A stretch of 64,000 nucleotides of DNA, taken from NCBI GenBank assembly GCA_003599275.1, contig QZJG01000005.1:27993-91992 (forward strand), given 5' to 3'. Shown in pieces: positions 45,490 through 54,900 of this stretch. Each line of letters begins with the position of its first letter. Positions within the stretch are counted from its first letter, which is position 1. The translations under genes and the position numbers were made by a program. The notes under the pieces are model-generated. The model saw only the letters and a list, made by a program, of their open reading frames with translations, was not told the DNA's origin and searched no databases. Source of the stretch: Nitrospiraceae bacterium (GTDB lineage: Bacteria; Nitrospirota; Thermodesulfovibrionia; UBA6902).

Positions 45490-45828
45490 TTACTTCTTCG
45501 TCCTGAGATCAAGGCCGATGAGGATTTTATCAGTATTGGACATGTCGCCTATAAACTTTCTGATCGGCAGGGGGAGCTTTTTTATAAGGGTCGGCGCCGC
45601 AATGATCTGTTCACCCTTTGCAAGCACCGGCTGCTGGAAGATATCTACAATCTCAAGTTCGTAGCGGCCTTTGAGATGCTCCTCACAAATTCCCTTTATG
45701 TTCATGACGGCCTTCATGGACCTCGGCGTCATGCCGGTCACGTAGAGCTTCAGTATATATTTCTCTTTGCTCTTCTCACCGGCCATTTCCTCTAAATTGC
45801 TGATTGTATCTTCGGTCTTCCTTTTCAT
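45490..45828 (-). CDS. kaiB: KaiB-family protein, copy 1
   Basis: The 112-residue protein shows the KaiB pattern L-K-L-Y-V-T-G-M-T-P-R-S, N-I-K-G-I-C-E-E-H-L, E-I-V-D-I, then A-P-T-L-I-K-K-L-P-x-P. The cis-Pro-region residues and the C-terminal half needed for the KaiB fold switch are present. It is seven bases after kaiB copy 2 and 15 bases before the kinase, so all three are likely one unit. In cyanobacteria KaiB binds the KaiC CI ring; here that is inferred. Confidence 0.92.
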   Translation of the reverse strand: MKRKTEDTISNLEEMAGEKSKEKYILKLYVTGMTPRSMKAVMNIKGICEEHLKGRYELEIVDIFQQPVLAKGEQIIAAPTLIKKLPLPIRKFIGDMSNTDKILIGLDLRTKK

Positions 45829-45835
45829 ATCGTCC

Positions 45836-46210
45836 TCATTTCCCTACCCTCAGATCGAGGCCCACAAGGACCCGCTCTGTATTGGAGAGGTCGCCTATTA
45901 TTTTCCTTATCGGCACGGGAAGTTTTCTTACAAGTGTGGGAAGCGCAAGTATCTGATCGCCCTTCGCAAGCTGGGGATTTTTCAAAAGGTCTATCACCTC
46001 TATTTTATATATGCCTTTCAGGTGCTCTTCGCAGAGATTCTTAAGGTTGTTAAAGGCGGTGACGGACTTAGGGGTCTGGCCTGCTACGTAGAGTTTGAGC
46101 TCCCATATTTCACCCGCCGGTTCTCCTTTTGCGGGTTTAGATAATGCCTTCCGGTTTTTTGCCGGTGACTTCGACGATGTTTTCTTTTCGGTTTTTGCAG
46201 CAGCGCTCAT
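45836..46210 (-). CDS. kaiB: KaiB-family protein, copy 2, with basic N-terminal tail
   Basis: Residues about 33-124 match KaiB ([31 protein letters not shown]). They are clearly paralogous to copy 1. The first 30 residues are rich in Lys, Ala and Ser and look disordered. Divergence between the copies suggests separate tasks, for example one for KaiC and one for a kinase. The kaiC gene lies 152 bases upstream, separated by a palindromic repeat. Confidence 0.92.
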   Translation of the reverse strand: MSAAAKTEKKTSSKSPAKNRKALSKPAKGEPAGEIWELKLYVAGQTPKSVTAFNNLKNLCEEHLKGIYKIEVIDLLKNPQLAKGDQILALPTLVRKLPVPIRKIIGDLSNTERVLVGLDLRVGK

Positions 46211-46261
46211 CTTTTCCTCCCTTTTGTACTGCCCCTAACAGTTCTTTATATTTTCCGGGCT

Positions 46262-46326
46262 GTCATTCCGGCTTGTCCGGAATCTTCCCTTTTTAAAAGA
46301 AGGATTCCCGACGTTGCGGGAATGAC
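46262..46326. repeat. GTCATTCC palindromic repeat between kaiC and kaiB
   Basis: Two hairpins lie between GTCATTCC and GGGAATGAC ends. Read on the minus strand, ATTCCCGcaacgtCGGGAAT is followed by CCTTCTTTT, so it could weakly terminate or attenuate transcription between kaiC and the kaiB pair. Confidence 0.75.
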
Positions 46327-46362
46327 GGATAACGTATATCTATTAATAAGACAGGACACTTG

Positions 46363-48087
46363 CTATTTCTGTTTGTATATCCGTCCCTTTTTTTTCGACG
46401 ATGCGTCCGCCTTGCGCATGCCTGCTATAACGCCGCGGTCTGCGGCAAGGGCATTTTCTTTCAGCTCCTGTTCCTTCACGCTGGCCAGCAGTGCCTCTTC
46501 AGCAGATTCGTACTCTGCGCGGACTTCATTTATCTTTGCCTCCATGATCAGCCGCTTTCTCTCGAGCTCTCGTTTGACCCTTTCGAGCTCTTCCCTGCGG
46601 ACAACGGACTCTGCCTTTTCCTTCATCTCCTGGACCCTCCGGGCTGAGCCGGTCAGTACCATGCCCTGTCCCACGTACACATCGGTGAGGTCTATGCCCT
46701 TGGCTGTTATCAGGAACTCCCGTATCTGGTTGGAGTGCGCCATGCCTCTTGACTTAAGCACGTAGAGACCCCGGGTGCGCTCTCCATTATATTCGATATC
46801 ACGAAGGAGGAGCCACGTGTCCATGAGGGACGTTACCGCGACCACGGTCTGCTCCAGGTTCTGACCTCCGTGGGTGAGGCTTGTGCAGAGGGTGGTGATA
46901 TAACTGGATTTCAGTATATCGATCATCCTCATCAGCATGGCCTTGACTTCATCCACTGACCCGATATTTGTCATGCCGGTAATCGGATCTATAACCGCAA
47001 TGTTCGGCCGGAATTCCCTGATCAGCTTATTGATTGTGACGAGGTGCATCTCCAATCCGGAGTATGTCGGCCTTGCCACATGAAAGTGCAGAAGCCCCTT
47101 CTTCACCCAGGGGGCGAGGTCAAGACCGATGGACTTGGCATTCCGGATGATCTGGTGTGCGGATTCCTCTGAGGCCATATAAAGGCACCGCTCGCCCCGG
47201 CTGCACGCCTTGTTGACGAGGTGCATGGCCAGGCTTGTCTTTCCTGTGCCTGCCGTGCCTGATACAAGGATGCTGCTGCCCCGGTAATAGCCTTTGCCGT
47301 CAAGCATCGCGTCGAGTCTCGGGATGCCGGTCGGCACGCGCTCGTCGGTCGCTTTGTGATTGAGCCCGACAGAAGTTATAGGCAGGACTGAAAAGCCGGT
47401 CTCATCGATCAGGAAGGGATATTCGTTCGTGCCGTGTACGGAACCACGATATTTGACGATCCGCAGGCGGCGCGTCGATATCTGCTCCGTCACCCTATGG
47501 TCGAGCATGATAACGCAGTCGGCCACATATTCTTCAAGCCCGTGGCGGGTAAGGGTGCCTTCCCCCTTTTCTCCGGTGATGATAGCGGTGACTCCCTGCG
47601 CTTTTAACCACCTGAAAAGGCGGCGCAGCTCCGCGCGCAGGACATTGGGGTTAGGCAGCCCTGAAAAAAGGGCCTCGATAGTATCGATCACTACCCTCTT
47701 TGCTCCGACGGATTTGATGGCATGGTCAAGTCTGATGAATAGCCCTTCAAGGTCATATTCCCCCGTCTCCTCGATCTCGCTCCGCTCGATATATACATAA
47801 TCGACAACTATCTTCTTTTTCTTTGAAAGGTCTTCAAGGTCAAAGCCGAGCGAGGCGACGTTCTTTGTCAGCTCCTCCGCGTTCTCCTCAAAGGCCATGA
47901 ATACACCCGGTTCATTAAACTGGACCGCGCCGCGCACCAGGAATTCCATTGCGAGCAGGGTCTTGCCGCAGCCCGCGCTCCCGCAGACCAGCGTGGGGCG
48001 GCCCTTCGGCAGCCCGCCTTGCGTTATCTCGTCGAGGCCCTGGATGCCGGTCGCGCATTTCTTAAGGGCTGACATCATTTTTTGCAT
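46363..48087 (-). CDS. kaiC: KaiC-family double-RecA ATPase/kinase with coiled-coil tail
   Basis: Two RecA-like domains are present. CI (about 10-240) has Walker A G-S-A-G-C-G-K-T and catalytic Glu pair F-E-E-N. CII (about 250-475) has G-T-A-G-T-G-K-T and S-E-E-S. The cyanobacterial phosphorylation pair Ser431-Thr432 aligns with Thr419-Ser420 (A-V-T-S-L-M-D-T), so both hydroxyl residues are kept in swapped order. The last roughly 100 residues are a charged coiled coil in place of the KaiA-binding A-loop tail, and no kaiA is in the window. ATG 48087 (AAGGAAG upstream) is preferred; ATG 48117 would add ten residues. Confidence 0.93.
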   Translation of the reverse strand: MQKMMSALKKCATGIQGLDEITQGGLPKGRPTLVCGSAGCGKTLLAMEFLVRGAVQFNEPGVFMAFEENAEELTKNVASLGFDLEDLSKKKKIVVDYVYIERSEIEETGEYDLEGLFIRLDHAIKSVGAKRVVIDTIEALFSGLPNPNVLRAELRRLFRWLKAQGVTAIITGEKGEGTLTRHGLEEYVADCVIMLDHRVTEQISTRRLRIVKYRGSVHGTNEYPFLIDETGFSVLPITSVGLNHKATDERVPTGIPRLDAMLDGKGYYRGSSILVSGTAGTGKTSLAMHLVNKACSRGERCLYMASEESAHQIIRNAKSIGLDLAPWVKKGLLHFHVARPTYSGLEMHLVTINKLIREFRPNIAVIDPITGMTNIGSVDEVKAMLMRMIDILKSSYITTLCTSLTHGGQNLEQTVVAVTSLMDTWLLLRDIEYNGERTRGLYVLKSRGMAHSNQIREFLITAKGIDLTDVYVGQGMVLTGSARRVQEMKEKAESVVRREELERVKRELERKRLIMEAKINEVRAEYESAEEALLASVKEQELKENALAADRGVIAGMRKADASSKKKGRIYKQK

Positions 48088-48122
48088 GCTCGTCTTCCTT
48101 TCTGAATATGGTTTCATAATGT

Positions 48123-51100
48123 TTATTGTTCGTCTTCAAAGTCGAGGGCATAGCGCAAAGGCAGGCCTGCCCGTGCGCAGAGCTCGTTTATTTCTTTTTT
48201 CAATTCTATCATGCGCAGCTCCCGGCCGACCGCGGCATTGTTAAAGCGGGTCAATTCCTCATATCTGGCGCGCAATTCCTCCTCCGCCTTCTTTCGCTCG
48301 GTGATATCGTGGGCGACGTGCACCGAGGCGATCAACTTTCCCTGTTCATCAAACATCGGGGTGGTGGTAACCAGCAAGTCCATACCGAGATGCTCTTCGT
48401 GTATCTCCTGGACGTGCTCGCGGCCGTCCTTAATGGTGCGGGAATGAGGGCAGAAATCAGGCGGGGCCGTTGTCCCGTGCACGGCCTCATAACACTTCAT
48501 CCCGACGCACTCTTCAGGCTTGCGTCCGAGACGCCTTGCCATTGATTCGTTTACCCGCATGATCGTGTGGTTATTGTCGAGTATCGCTATCATGTCCGGA
48601 ACGTTTGCGAAGGTCCGCTCCCATTCCTCCCTTGCGCGGCTGATCTCCTCCGCGGCCCGTTTGCGCTCCGTGATATCGCGCTCGGTAGTCGCAATGGCGA
48701 CCGGTTTCCCCGTATCGTCAGCCAATACGGTCGCGGTCTGCCAGATGTCCAGAACGCGGCCGTCCTTTGTGAGACGCTTCGTCTCGAACGGGGACACTGG
48801 CTCGCCGAGGTACAGGGTTTCGAGGTACGCAAGCGCCTCTGAGAGCTTCTCAGCCGGTATCGTGTCTCTGATCTTCATCTTCAGTGCCTCGGTCTCGGTC
48901 CAGCCGAACAACCGCTCCGCCCCATGGTTCCAGACCGTGATATTTCCCTCGAAGTCATGGACCATTATCGCGTCGTTGGAATCCCGAAGCACGGCGGCCA
49001 GCTTGCGCGAGGCCTCAGCGAGATGTCTTGTGCGCTCCTCCGCCAATTTGATCTCGGTGACGTCGCTATAGGTGATGATCACGCCCTCGATACGGTTGTC
49101 GGAAGTTCTGTACGGGAGCGCGGTCCTGACATACCAGACATCCTTGAGCAGGATTTCATTCTTCACCGGGACAAGGTTGTCGAGAACGGTTTGCGCGTCG
49201 GCGATCAGGTCTGGGCCGACAGCCTCCTGCGACATATCCGCAATCGGCCTTCCCACGTCGGAGGGGATGAGCTTCAGCAGCCTTGACATGGCGGGGGTGA
49301 AGCGTTTCACCCTGAGCCGGTGATCAAGAAATACTGTAGGTATATTTGTGCTTGCGAGAAAGTTGTTCAGGTCGTTGTTGGTCTCATCCTGCTCCTCGAT
49401 CTTGCCCTGGAGCTGGGAATTCACGGTAATAAGCTCTTCATTCAGAGATTGCAGCTCTTCCCTCGAGGTCTCAAGCTCCTCGTTGGCTGCCTGCAATTCC
49501 TCGTTGGATGATTGCAGCTCTTCGTTGAGGCTCTTAAGCTGCTCAATATGGCTCTGGAGGTCCGTGCGCGTTGCCGAAAGCTCGCTTTCAAGCTGGCGGA
49601 TGGCATTGACATCAACGTCAGCGGCCTCCATAGCAGCGGCTTCCTGCTCGGAGATCCCGCCCTTCTCATGGAACACGATAAGGGACAGGTCCCCTTTCAA
49701 TCTTGAAATGCGCAGAGTGACCTGGATTTTCTTCTCGTCATCTCCGGGTATGCTGGCCCGGATCGAGACAGGTTTTGCCTCCCGGGTCGTCCTGTAGATC
49801 GCCCCCCGGACCCTGCTTCGCAGGTTTTCAGAGAGGAGCTCAAGCAGGTTCTGCGTGGGCGCGCCACGGGGCTGGCGGAGGTACCTGTTGGTGGGGCCGT
49901 TATGGTAAATGATGTCGTAATATTGATTGATCGCCACTGCCGCAGGGGCATATTCCTCAAGCAGGGACTCCTGGATGGCCCCGGTGACGGACTGCTGCTC
50001 CGTGATCGACGCCCGCGTTGGAAGAGGCACAGCGCGCTCCGATGCAAAGGGAACCGGAAGCGGCAGTCTTGCGGAAGTCGTTGCCTCGATCTTTTGATAG
50101 ACGCGGCATTTTTTATGGGCCAGGGACCTGAAGAGGGAACTGCTTCTGCCGACGGACTCCGCATTGCCGAGGAAGAGATAGCCCCCCTCTTTAAGCGCAT
50201 AATGAAACAGGGTGATGCATTTCTCCTGGGCCAGAGGTTCGAGATATATGAGCAGGTTGCGGCAGATGATCAGGTCGAGCCGCGAAAACGGCGGGTCTGT
50301 GAGAAGGTCCTGTTTGGCAACCACCACGCGCTCGCGTATCTCTTTGCCGATAATCACCGAAAGGCCGTCTTCGGAGCATGTGAAATATCTCTTCATGAAA
50401 TCCGGCGGCACGTCGGCGGCAATGCTGCCGGGGTATTTGCCTTCACGCGCCTTATCGAGCGCCCGGTCGTTGACGTCCGTGGCAAAGACCTGTATCTCCC
50501 TCTTCCTCCCGGCAAGCTCAAACTCGTTGTGAAGCATCATGGCAATGGAATACGCCTCTTCCCCGGTTGCGCACGCTGGGGTCCAGACCCGGACAGGGAA
50601 GTCATTCTCTTCCGCTGCGAGCTTCCTTATCACGCCGAGATTGAGGGCCTTCCATGCCAGCCTGTCACGGAAAAAAGAGGTGACCCCTATCATGAAGTCG
50701 GCGGCAAGGGCGCCTGCCTCGGCGTCATTTTCCGCCACCATTTCCATGTAATCCTTCACCGACAGGACCCCGCGCAGGTACATGCGCCTCCTGATCCTGC
50801 GGTTGATTACGTTCTGTTTATAATAATTAAAGCGGTACCCGGTCTTCTCAATTATCAGCCGGTAGAAGGTCTCGAAATCTTCCCCTGTAATAACGCCTTC
50901 AGTGCTTATTGAGGCGGCCCCGTGGAGCTTCAATATCTCTGCGGCGATTTCCTCAGGCGACAGCACGCCGTCCGCCTTCCCCGTATCTATGGCGGCGAGA
51001 GGCATTCCCGGAAACTCGGCAGTGGCCGGTGCCTGGACAAAGACCGTCCCGCCCGCATTCTTTATTTCGTGAATTCCACGCGCCCCGTCCGTGCCTGCCC

Positions 51101-51494
51101 CGGAGAAGATGACCGCTATGGCCCGCTCCCCGGCGTCTTCGGCAAGGGAAATGAAGAACTCATCGATGGGCAGATGAAAGTGCCCACCGGAAAGCGGCGC
51201 TGTATGAAGGACCCCTTTCTCAATTCGTAGCTCCACCCCCGGCGGACAGAGATAAAGTCTTCCGGGAAGGACCTCCATTCCGTCGGTTATCTCCTTTATA
51301 TCAATAGAAGGTCTTCCGGAGCGGAGCAGGCCGGGAAGAAGGTTCCCGTGTTTATGCGAAAGGTGCTGGAGAAAGACGATTGCAAAACCGAGGTCCTTCG
51401 GCAATACATTCAGGAAGCATTGGATGGAGTTTAGACCGCCTGCCGAAGCGCCGATGGCTACTATGGGGAAATCTTTGTCAGGCATGGTGGACAT
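48123..51494 (-). CDS. CheB-CheR fusion with multiple PAS domains
   Basis: A CheB methylesterase domain (about 10-190; G-A-S-A-G-G, L-Q-H-L-S, G-T-D-G-A-R-G) is followed by a CheR methyltransferase (about 205-470; A-C-A-T-G-E-E-A-Y-S). A PAS-like segment, a long coiled coil (about 640-735, with N-E-E-L-Q-S-S-N-E-E-L) and three PAS domains to about residue 1085 come next. There is no HisKA or HATPase. The short C-terminal E-L-x-R-F-N-x-x-x-V-x-R-E-L-x-M module looks like a helical connector to a partner kinase. Reversible methylation of an unknown receptor or partner is implied. It sits 35 bases upstream of kaiC and is likely cotranscribed. Confidence 0.92.
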   Translation of the reverse strand: MSTMPDKDFPIVAIGASAGGLNSIQCFLNVLPKDLGFAIVFLQHLSHKHGNLLPGLLRSGRPSIDIKEITDGMEVLPGRLYLCPPGVELRIEKGVLHTAPLSGGHFHLPIDEFFISLAEDAGERAIAVIFSGAGTDGARGIHEIKNAGGTVFVQAPATAEFPGMPLAAIDTGKADGVLSPEEIAAEILKLHGAASISTEGVITGEDFETFYRLIIEKTGYRFNYYKQNVINRRIRRRMYLRGVLSVKDYMEMVAENDAEAGALAADFMIGVTSFFRDRLAWKALNLGVIRKLAAEENDFPVRVWTPACATGEEAYSIAMMLHNEFELAGRKREIQVFATDVNDRALDKAREGKYPGSIAADVPPDFMKRYFTCSEDGLSVIIGKEIRERVVVAKQDLLTDPPFSRLDLIICRNLLIYLEPLAQEKCITLFHYALKEGGYLFLGNAESVGRSSSLFRSLAHKKCRVYQKIEATTSARLPLPVPFASERAVPLPTRASITEQQSVTGAIQESLLEEYAPAAVAINQYYDIIYHNGPTNRYLRQPRGAPTQNLLELLSENLRSRVRGAIYRTTREAKPVSIRASIPGDDEKKIQVTLRISRLKGDLSLIVFHEKGGISEQEAAAMEAADVDVNAIRQLESELSATRTDLQSHIEQLKSLNEELQSSNEELQAANEELETSREELQSLNEELITVNSQLQGKIEEQDETNNDLNNFLASTNIPTVFLDHRLRVKRFTPAMSRLLKLIPSDVGRPIADMSQEAVGPDLIADAQTVLDNLVPVKNEILLKDVWYVRTALPYRTSDNRIEGVIITYSDVTEIKLAEERTRHLAEASRKLAAVLRDSNDAIMVHDFEGNITVWNHGAERLFGWTETEALKMKIRDTIPAEKLSEALAYLETLYLGEPVSPFETKRLTKDGRVLDIWQTATVLADDTGKPVAIATTERDITERKRAAEEISRAREEWERTFANVPDMIAILDNNHTIMRVNESMARRLGRKPEECVGMKCYEAVHGTTAPPDFCPHSRTIKDGREHVQEIHEEHLGMDLLVTTTPMFDEQGKLIASVHVAHDITERKKAEEELRARYEELTRFNNAAVGRELRMIELKKEINELCARAGLPLRYALDFEDEQ

Positions 51495-51532
51495 AGATTG
51501 TTTCCTGGAAAATAGGTCTTAAAAGTCGTGAC

Positions 51533-51907
51533 TTATTTGTTCTTTATAAATTCCTCTATCTGTCCCACGAATTTCTCCGGGACTATCGGCTTATCGATGT
51601 AGCCGTCGAAGCCGGCGGAGAGCACCTTGTCGCGGTCGCCTACCATCGCCAATGCGGTAACTGCTACGAGCGGGATCTGGCGCAGCACCGGGTCCTTTTT
51701 GAGATATTTCGCAACTGCATAACCGTCTACTATGGGCAGGTGCACGTCGCAGATTATGAGGTCCAGCATCTCCCTTTTTGCCGTAGTTATGCCTTCTTCA
51801 CCATTATGCGCAATCAGGACCGTGTAGCCGAAGGAGCTGAGTAAATAGCTCATAAGCTCCATGTTCGCAGGGTTGTCTTCGATGATCAGTATTCGTGCTT
51901 GTTGCAT
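51533..51907 (-). CDS. Single-domain response regulator (CheY/DivK-like)
   Basis: A 124-residue receiver carries I-I-E-D-N-P-A-N at the start, phospho-Asp in L-I-I-C-D-V-H-L-P (about residue 53), Thr/Ala switch residues (V-T-A-L-A) and the conserved Lys in D-K-P-I. It lacks an output domain and probably passes signals by protein contact between the surrounding kinases and the CheB-CheR protein. Confidence 0.92.
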   Translation of the reverse strand: MQQARILIIEDNPANMELMSYLLSSFGYTVLIAHNGEEGITTAKREMLDLIICDVHLPIVDGYAVAKYLKKDPVLRQIPLVAVTALAMVGDRDKVLSAGFDGYIDKPIVPEKFVGQIEEFIKNK

Positions 51908-51927
51908 TCGGATATTCTAACAGAAAA

Positions 51928-51961
51928 TAAGTCCTATAGGACATAGGTCATATAGGACTTA
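51928..51961. repeat. TAAGTCCTAT / ATAGGACTTA inverted repeat at the end of the large pseudokinase gene
   Basis: The arms TAAGTCCTAT (51928-51937) and ATAGGACTTA (51952-51961) surround further GGAC/GGTC half-heptamers. The right arm supplies the last codons and the stop of the gene at 51948-56486. Confidence 0.7.
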
Positions 51962-54900
51962 TAAGACCTATTCTTTCTTTCTCCATCTTCATCATCTCAT
52001 TGACCAGCCGCGCGTTCTCAAGGGAGATGGCGGCCTGGGAGGTGAGCAATTCGGTCATCTGCGTCTTCTCGGAGGTGAAGACCGCATCAGCAAGTCGGTT
52101 TTCTAAGTAGAGTATCCCGATCATCTTTGACTGCTTGATTACCGGCAGGCAAAGGACGGAGCGCAATTGCATGGACTGGACCTCCGGGTTGTCTTTGAAC
52201 GCGCCCTCCTGTGAGGCGTTGTTCAGGATCAGACGCTCGCCGGTGCGGTATACGTAACGGACAACGGCCTTGCATATGTCCGTCGCGTCTTCGAGTTTAG
52301 AGTTTATAGAGTTTGAAGAGTTGTGGAGTTGCGGAGTTTTTGATGACTCTTTGAACTCTTTAACTCCTGAACTCTTTGACTCTCCCTTATCGGCAGCGTG
52401 GCTCTCTGCCCGCACAAATAATTCGCCTTCTTCCTCGATCATGAGATAGCCGTGCTGGGCCCCGGAGCTTTCGATGACCACGTTCATGATCTTCTTCAGT
52501 AGCGCGTCCTGCTCTATCTCGGCGGAGATGGCGAGGGACGACTTCATAAGGTATTCGATGTCAAGGTCGGGCAGTGTATACGGCGACGCCTGGACAGCCT
52601 CAAGCTGCGGGTATGAGGTCTTTTCTTCCTCGAAATACTCAGGGTATTTCGCAGTGAGGTTGATCTCCTTGCGCTCCGCCCTGCACTTGCCGTACAGGCG
52701 CGCAGCCTCCACAAAATACACCCTCTCAGGGAACTGGCCGGCCTGGAGCATATGCTCGCCCAGGCATTCATTGAGATGGCCTTCAAGGAATATATACTTT
52801 TGCTTGTGCGCAAGGTTTATCGCGTCAAGGTAAAGACCCCGGGCCTCTTTGAATTCGCCGGTGACCCTCTCAAGCTCGGCATAGAGGAAGGCCAGATAGG
52901 GTTTAAGCAAAGGCCCCATCGCGGCCCACGTCTCGACCTTTTTGATAATGGGCCTGATCTCGGCCAATAATTTGTCTTTGCTTTTGAAGCCCGTGCCGCG
53001 CTCGTAAAGCTTAAGCGCGTTCAATACGCGGAAGACGTGCCACTGTCTCTTGAGCACGTTGTCGGTAAGACCGGACAGATATCTCCTTACCCCGACGATG
53101 TACCGCTCGGCCTCTTCATATTCTCCGAAGTAATAATGCATCAGCGCCATGTGGACGTAATAGCTCCCGGCAGAGGCGATGTGATTGTCACGCTCCCACT
53201 TCCTCAGTTTTTCATCCATGGACACGGGCGCGTAATCTTTTTTCATGGGAGCGGTCCAGCCCGCCTGCATGGCCTCGGCAAGGCCGACTGAAAAGGACAG
53301 GTGATACCTGTTTGAAAATTGCAGGCACTCCTTTGCCACGTCATCGATGATGGCCATGTCCGCGCCCTGCACCTGGAGGTTCCACATCAACGGGCCGTAT
53401 GAAAGCCCGGCGTTATACAGGTCGCCGCAGTTTTTCCCGCACTGGATTGACTTGAGGCAGTAATCCACGATCTCCCTCGGGTGGCTGCGTGAATGCATGT
53501 TGCACCAGACGATGCCGTTCATGCCGCGTGTTGCGCCGAAGGTGTTCGGGTATTTGGCGGAGAGGTCACGGGCCAGGTCTTCATATTTAAACGCCTGCTC
53601 GAATTCCTCCTGCTCCCCCAATTGGAGCCCCATGATGCTGAAGGAATAGATCACGGACTCATCCATACCTCCTGCCAGGCAGTGCTGGGTAGACTGCGCG
53701 GCTGAGAGATACAATTGCGGCACAAGCCCGGACATGTACAAATCGGGGATAAGCTCGCTGTAGAAGGCCAGCTCGATCTTGCTCTTTCTGTCATCGGTAA
53801 AGGGCATGTTCAGGATCGTGTCCCACACGTCAACGTTCTTTGAGGCTATGGCGCTCATAAGCTCAGCCCTTCTCTTGTCCGCCTCATCCGCGCTTTCAGG
53901 GATGGCCTTATTGAAATAGGCAAGCCCCCGGTTCGCGGTCTCAATCGCCTTTATAAAATTGCCTATGGATGACAAGGAGGTCGTCTGCTCCGCAAGGCAC
54001 TCCGCCTTGTCCAAGTCGGTCTTTGCATGGTCAAGGAGCTGGGTGAGCAGTCTTTCGGAGTTCCCGTAATTGCCGCACATAAGCTCCGTCTTTGCGGCCT
54101 TCTTATATATCTTGAAGGTGCTTTCATAATATGCTTCTTCCCAGCAGTCCTGGGGCAGCAGCTCCCTGCTTATGCTGAAATACTCATTCGCAGCCTCCGT
54201 GGCCAGGGAGTCAAGGGCCTTGTTGCCTGCGTGGTAGTTGATGTCGGAGAGAAAATACGCGGTATCTTTGTCGGGATGCTCTTCTTTCCCAAGGTGGAGA
54301 TGGGAGACAATGGTGAACAGGTTATCGAGCTTTTCAAGCTCGGCCCCCGGTGGAACAGCGGAAAGGAGGTAGCTGCCGACCTCGCGGTGGATCTCGCGCC
54401 GCCTTTTTGCGGGTATCGCGGAAAGTACCGCCTCCTGCACGCGGTCGTGAATGAACTGGAGCTGGTTTTTATTTTCCATAAGCAGGCCCTGTCCGAGGGC
54501 GGGCTTGAGCATCTCAAAGGTCCCAAGCAATGTTATATCCCTGATAGCGGATATCTCGGTAGGCGAAAAGGTATTGCCCATACACGCGCAGTATTCAAGA
54601 AGGGCCACAAGGTCGGGAGGGAGCCTCCGTATCTTGGAGCTGAAAAGCGCGACTACCGTGGTCGGCATGTTGGACTGCCTGATCTTGTCCAGGTCCCACC
54701 GCCACTGCCTGTCGCTGTCAAGGAACAGGAGGTCTTCATTATGGAGATAGGACAGACTTTCACTGACGAACAGCGGGTTTCCTTCGCTCAGGGTATTTAT
54801 GAAATCCGCCAGGCTCCTTGTCTGCGGCCTGGGGGAATCAAGGATGTATGAGACCATCTCATGACAATGCTGGGGCTTCAATGGCTCCAGCCTGATCTCC

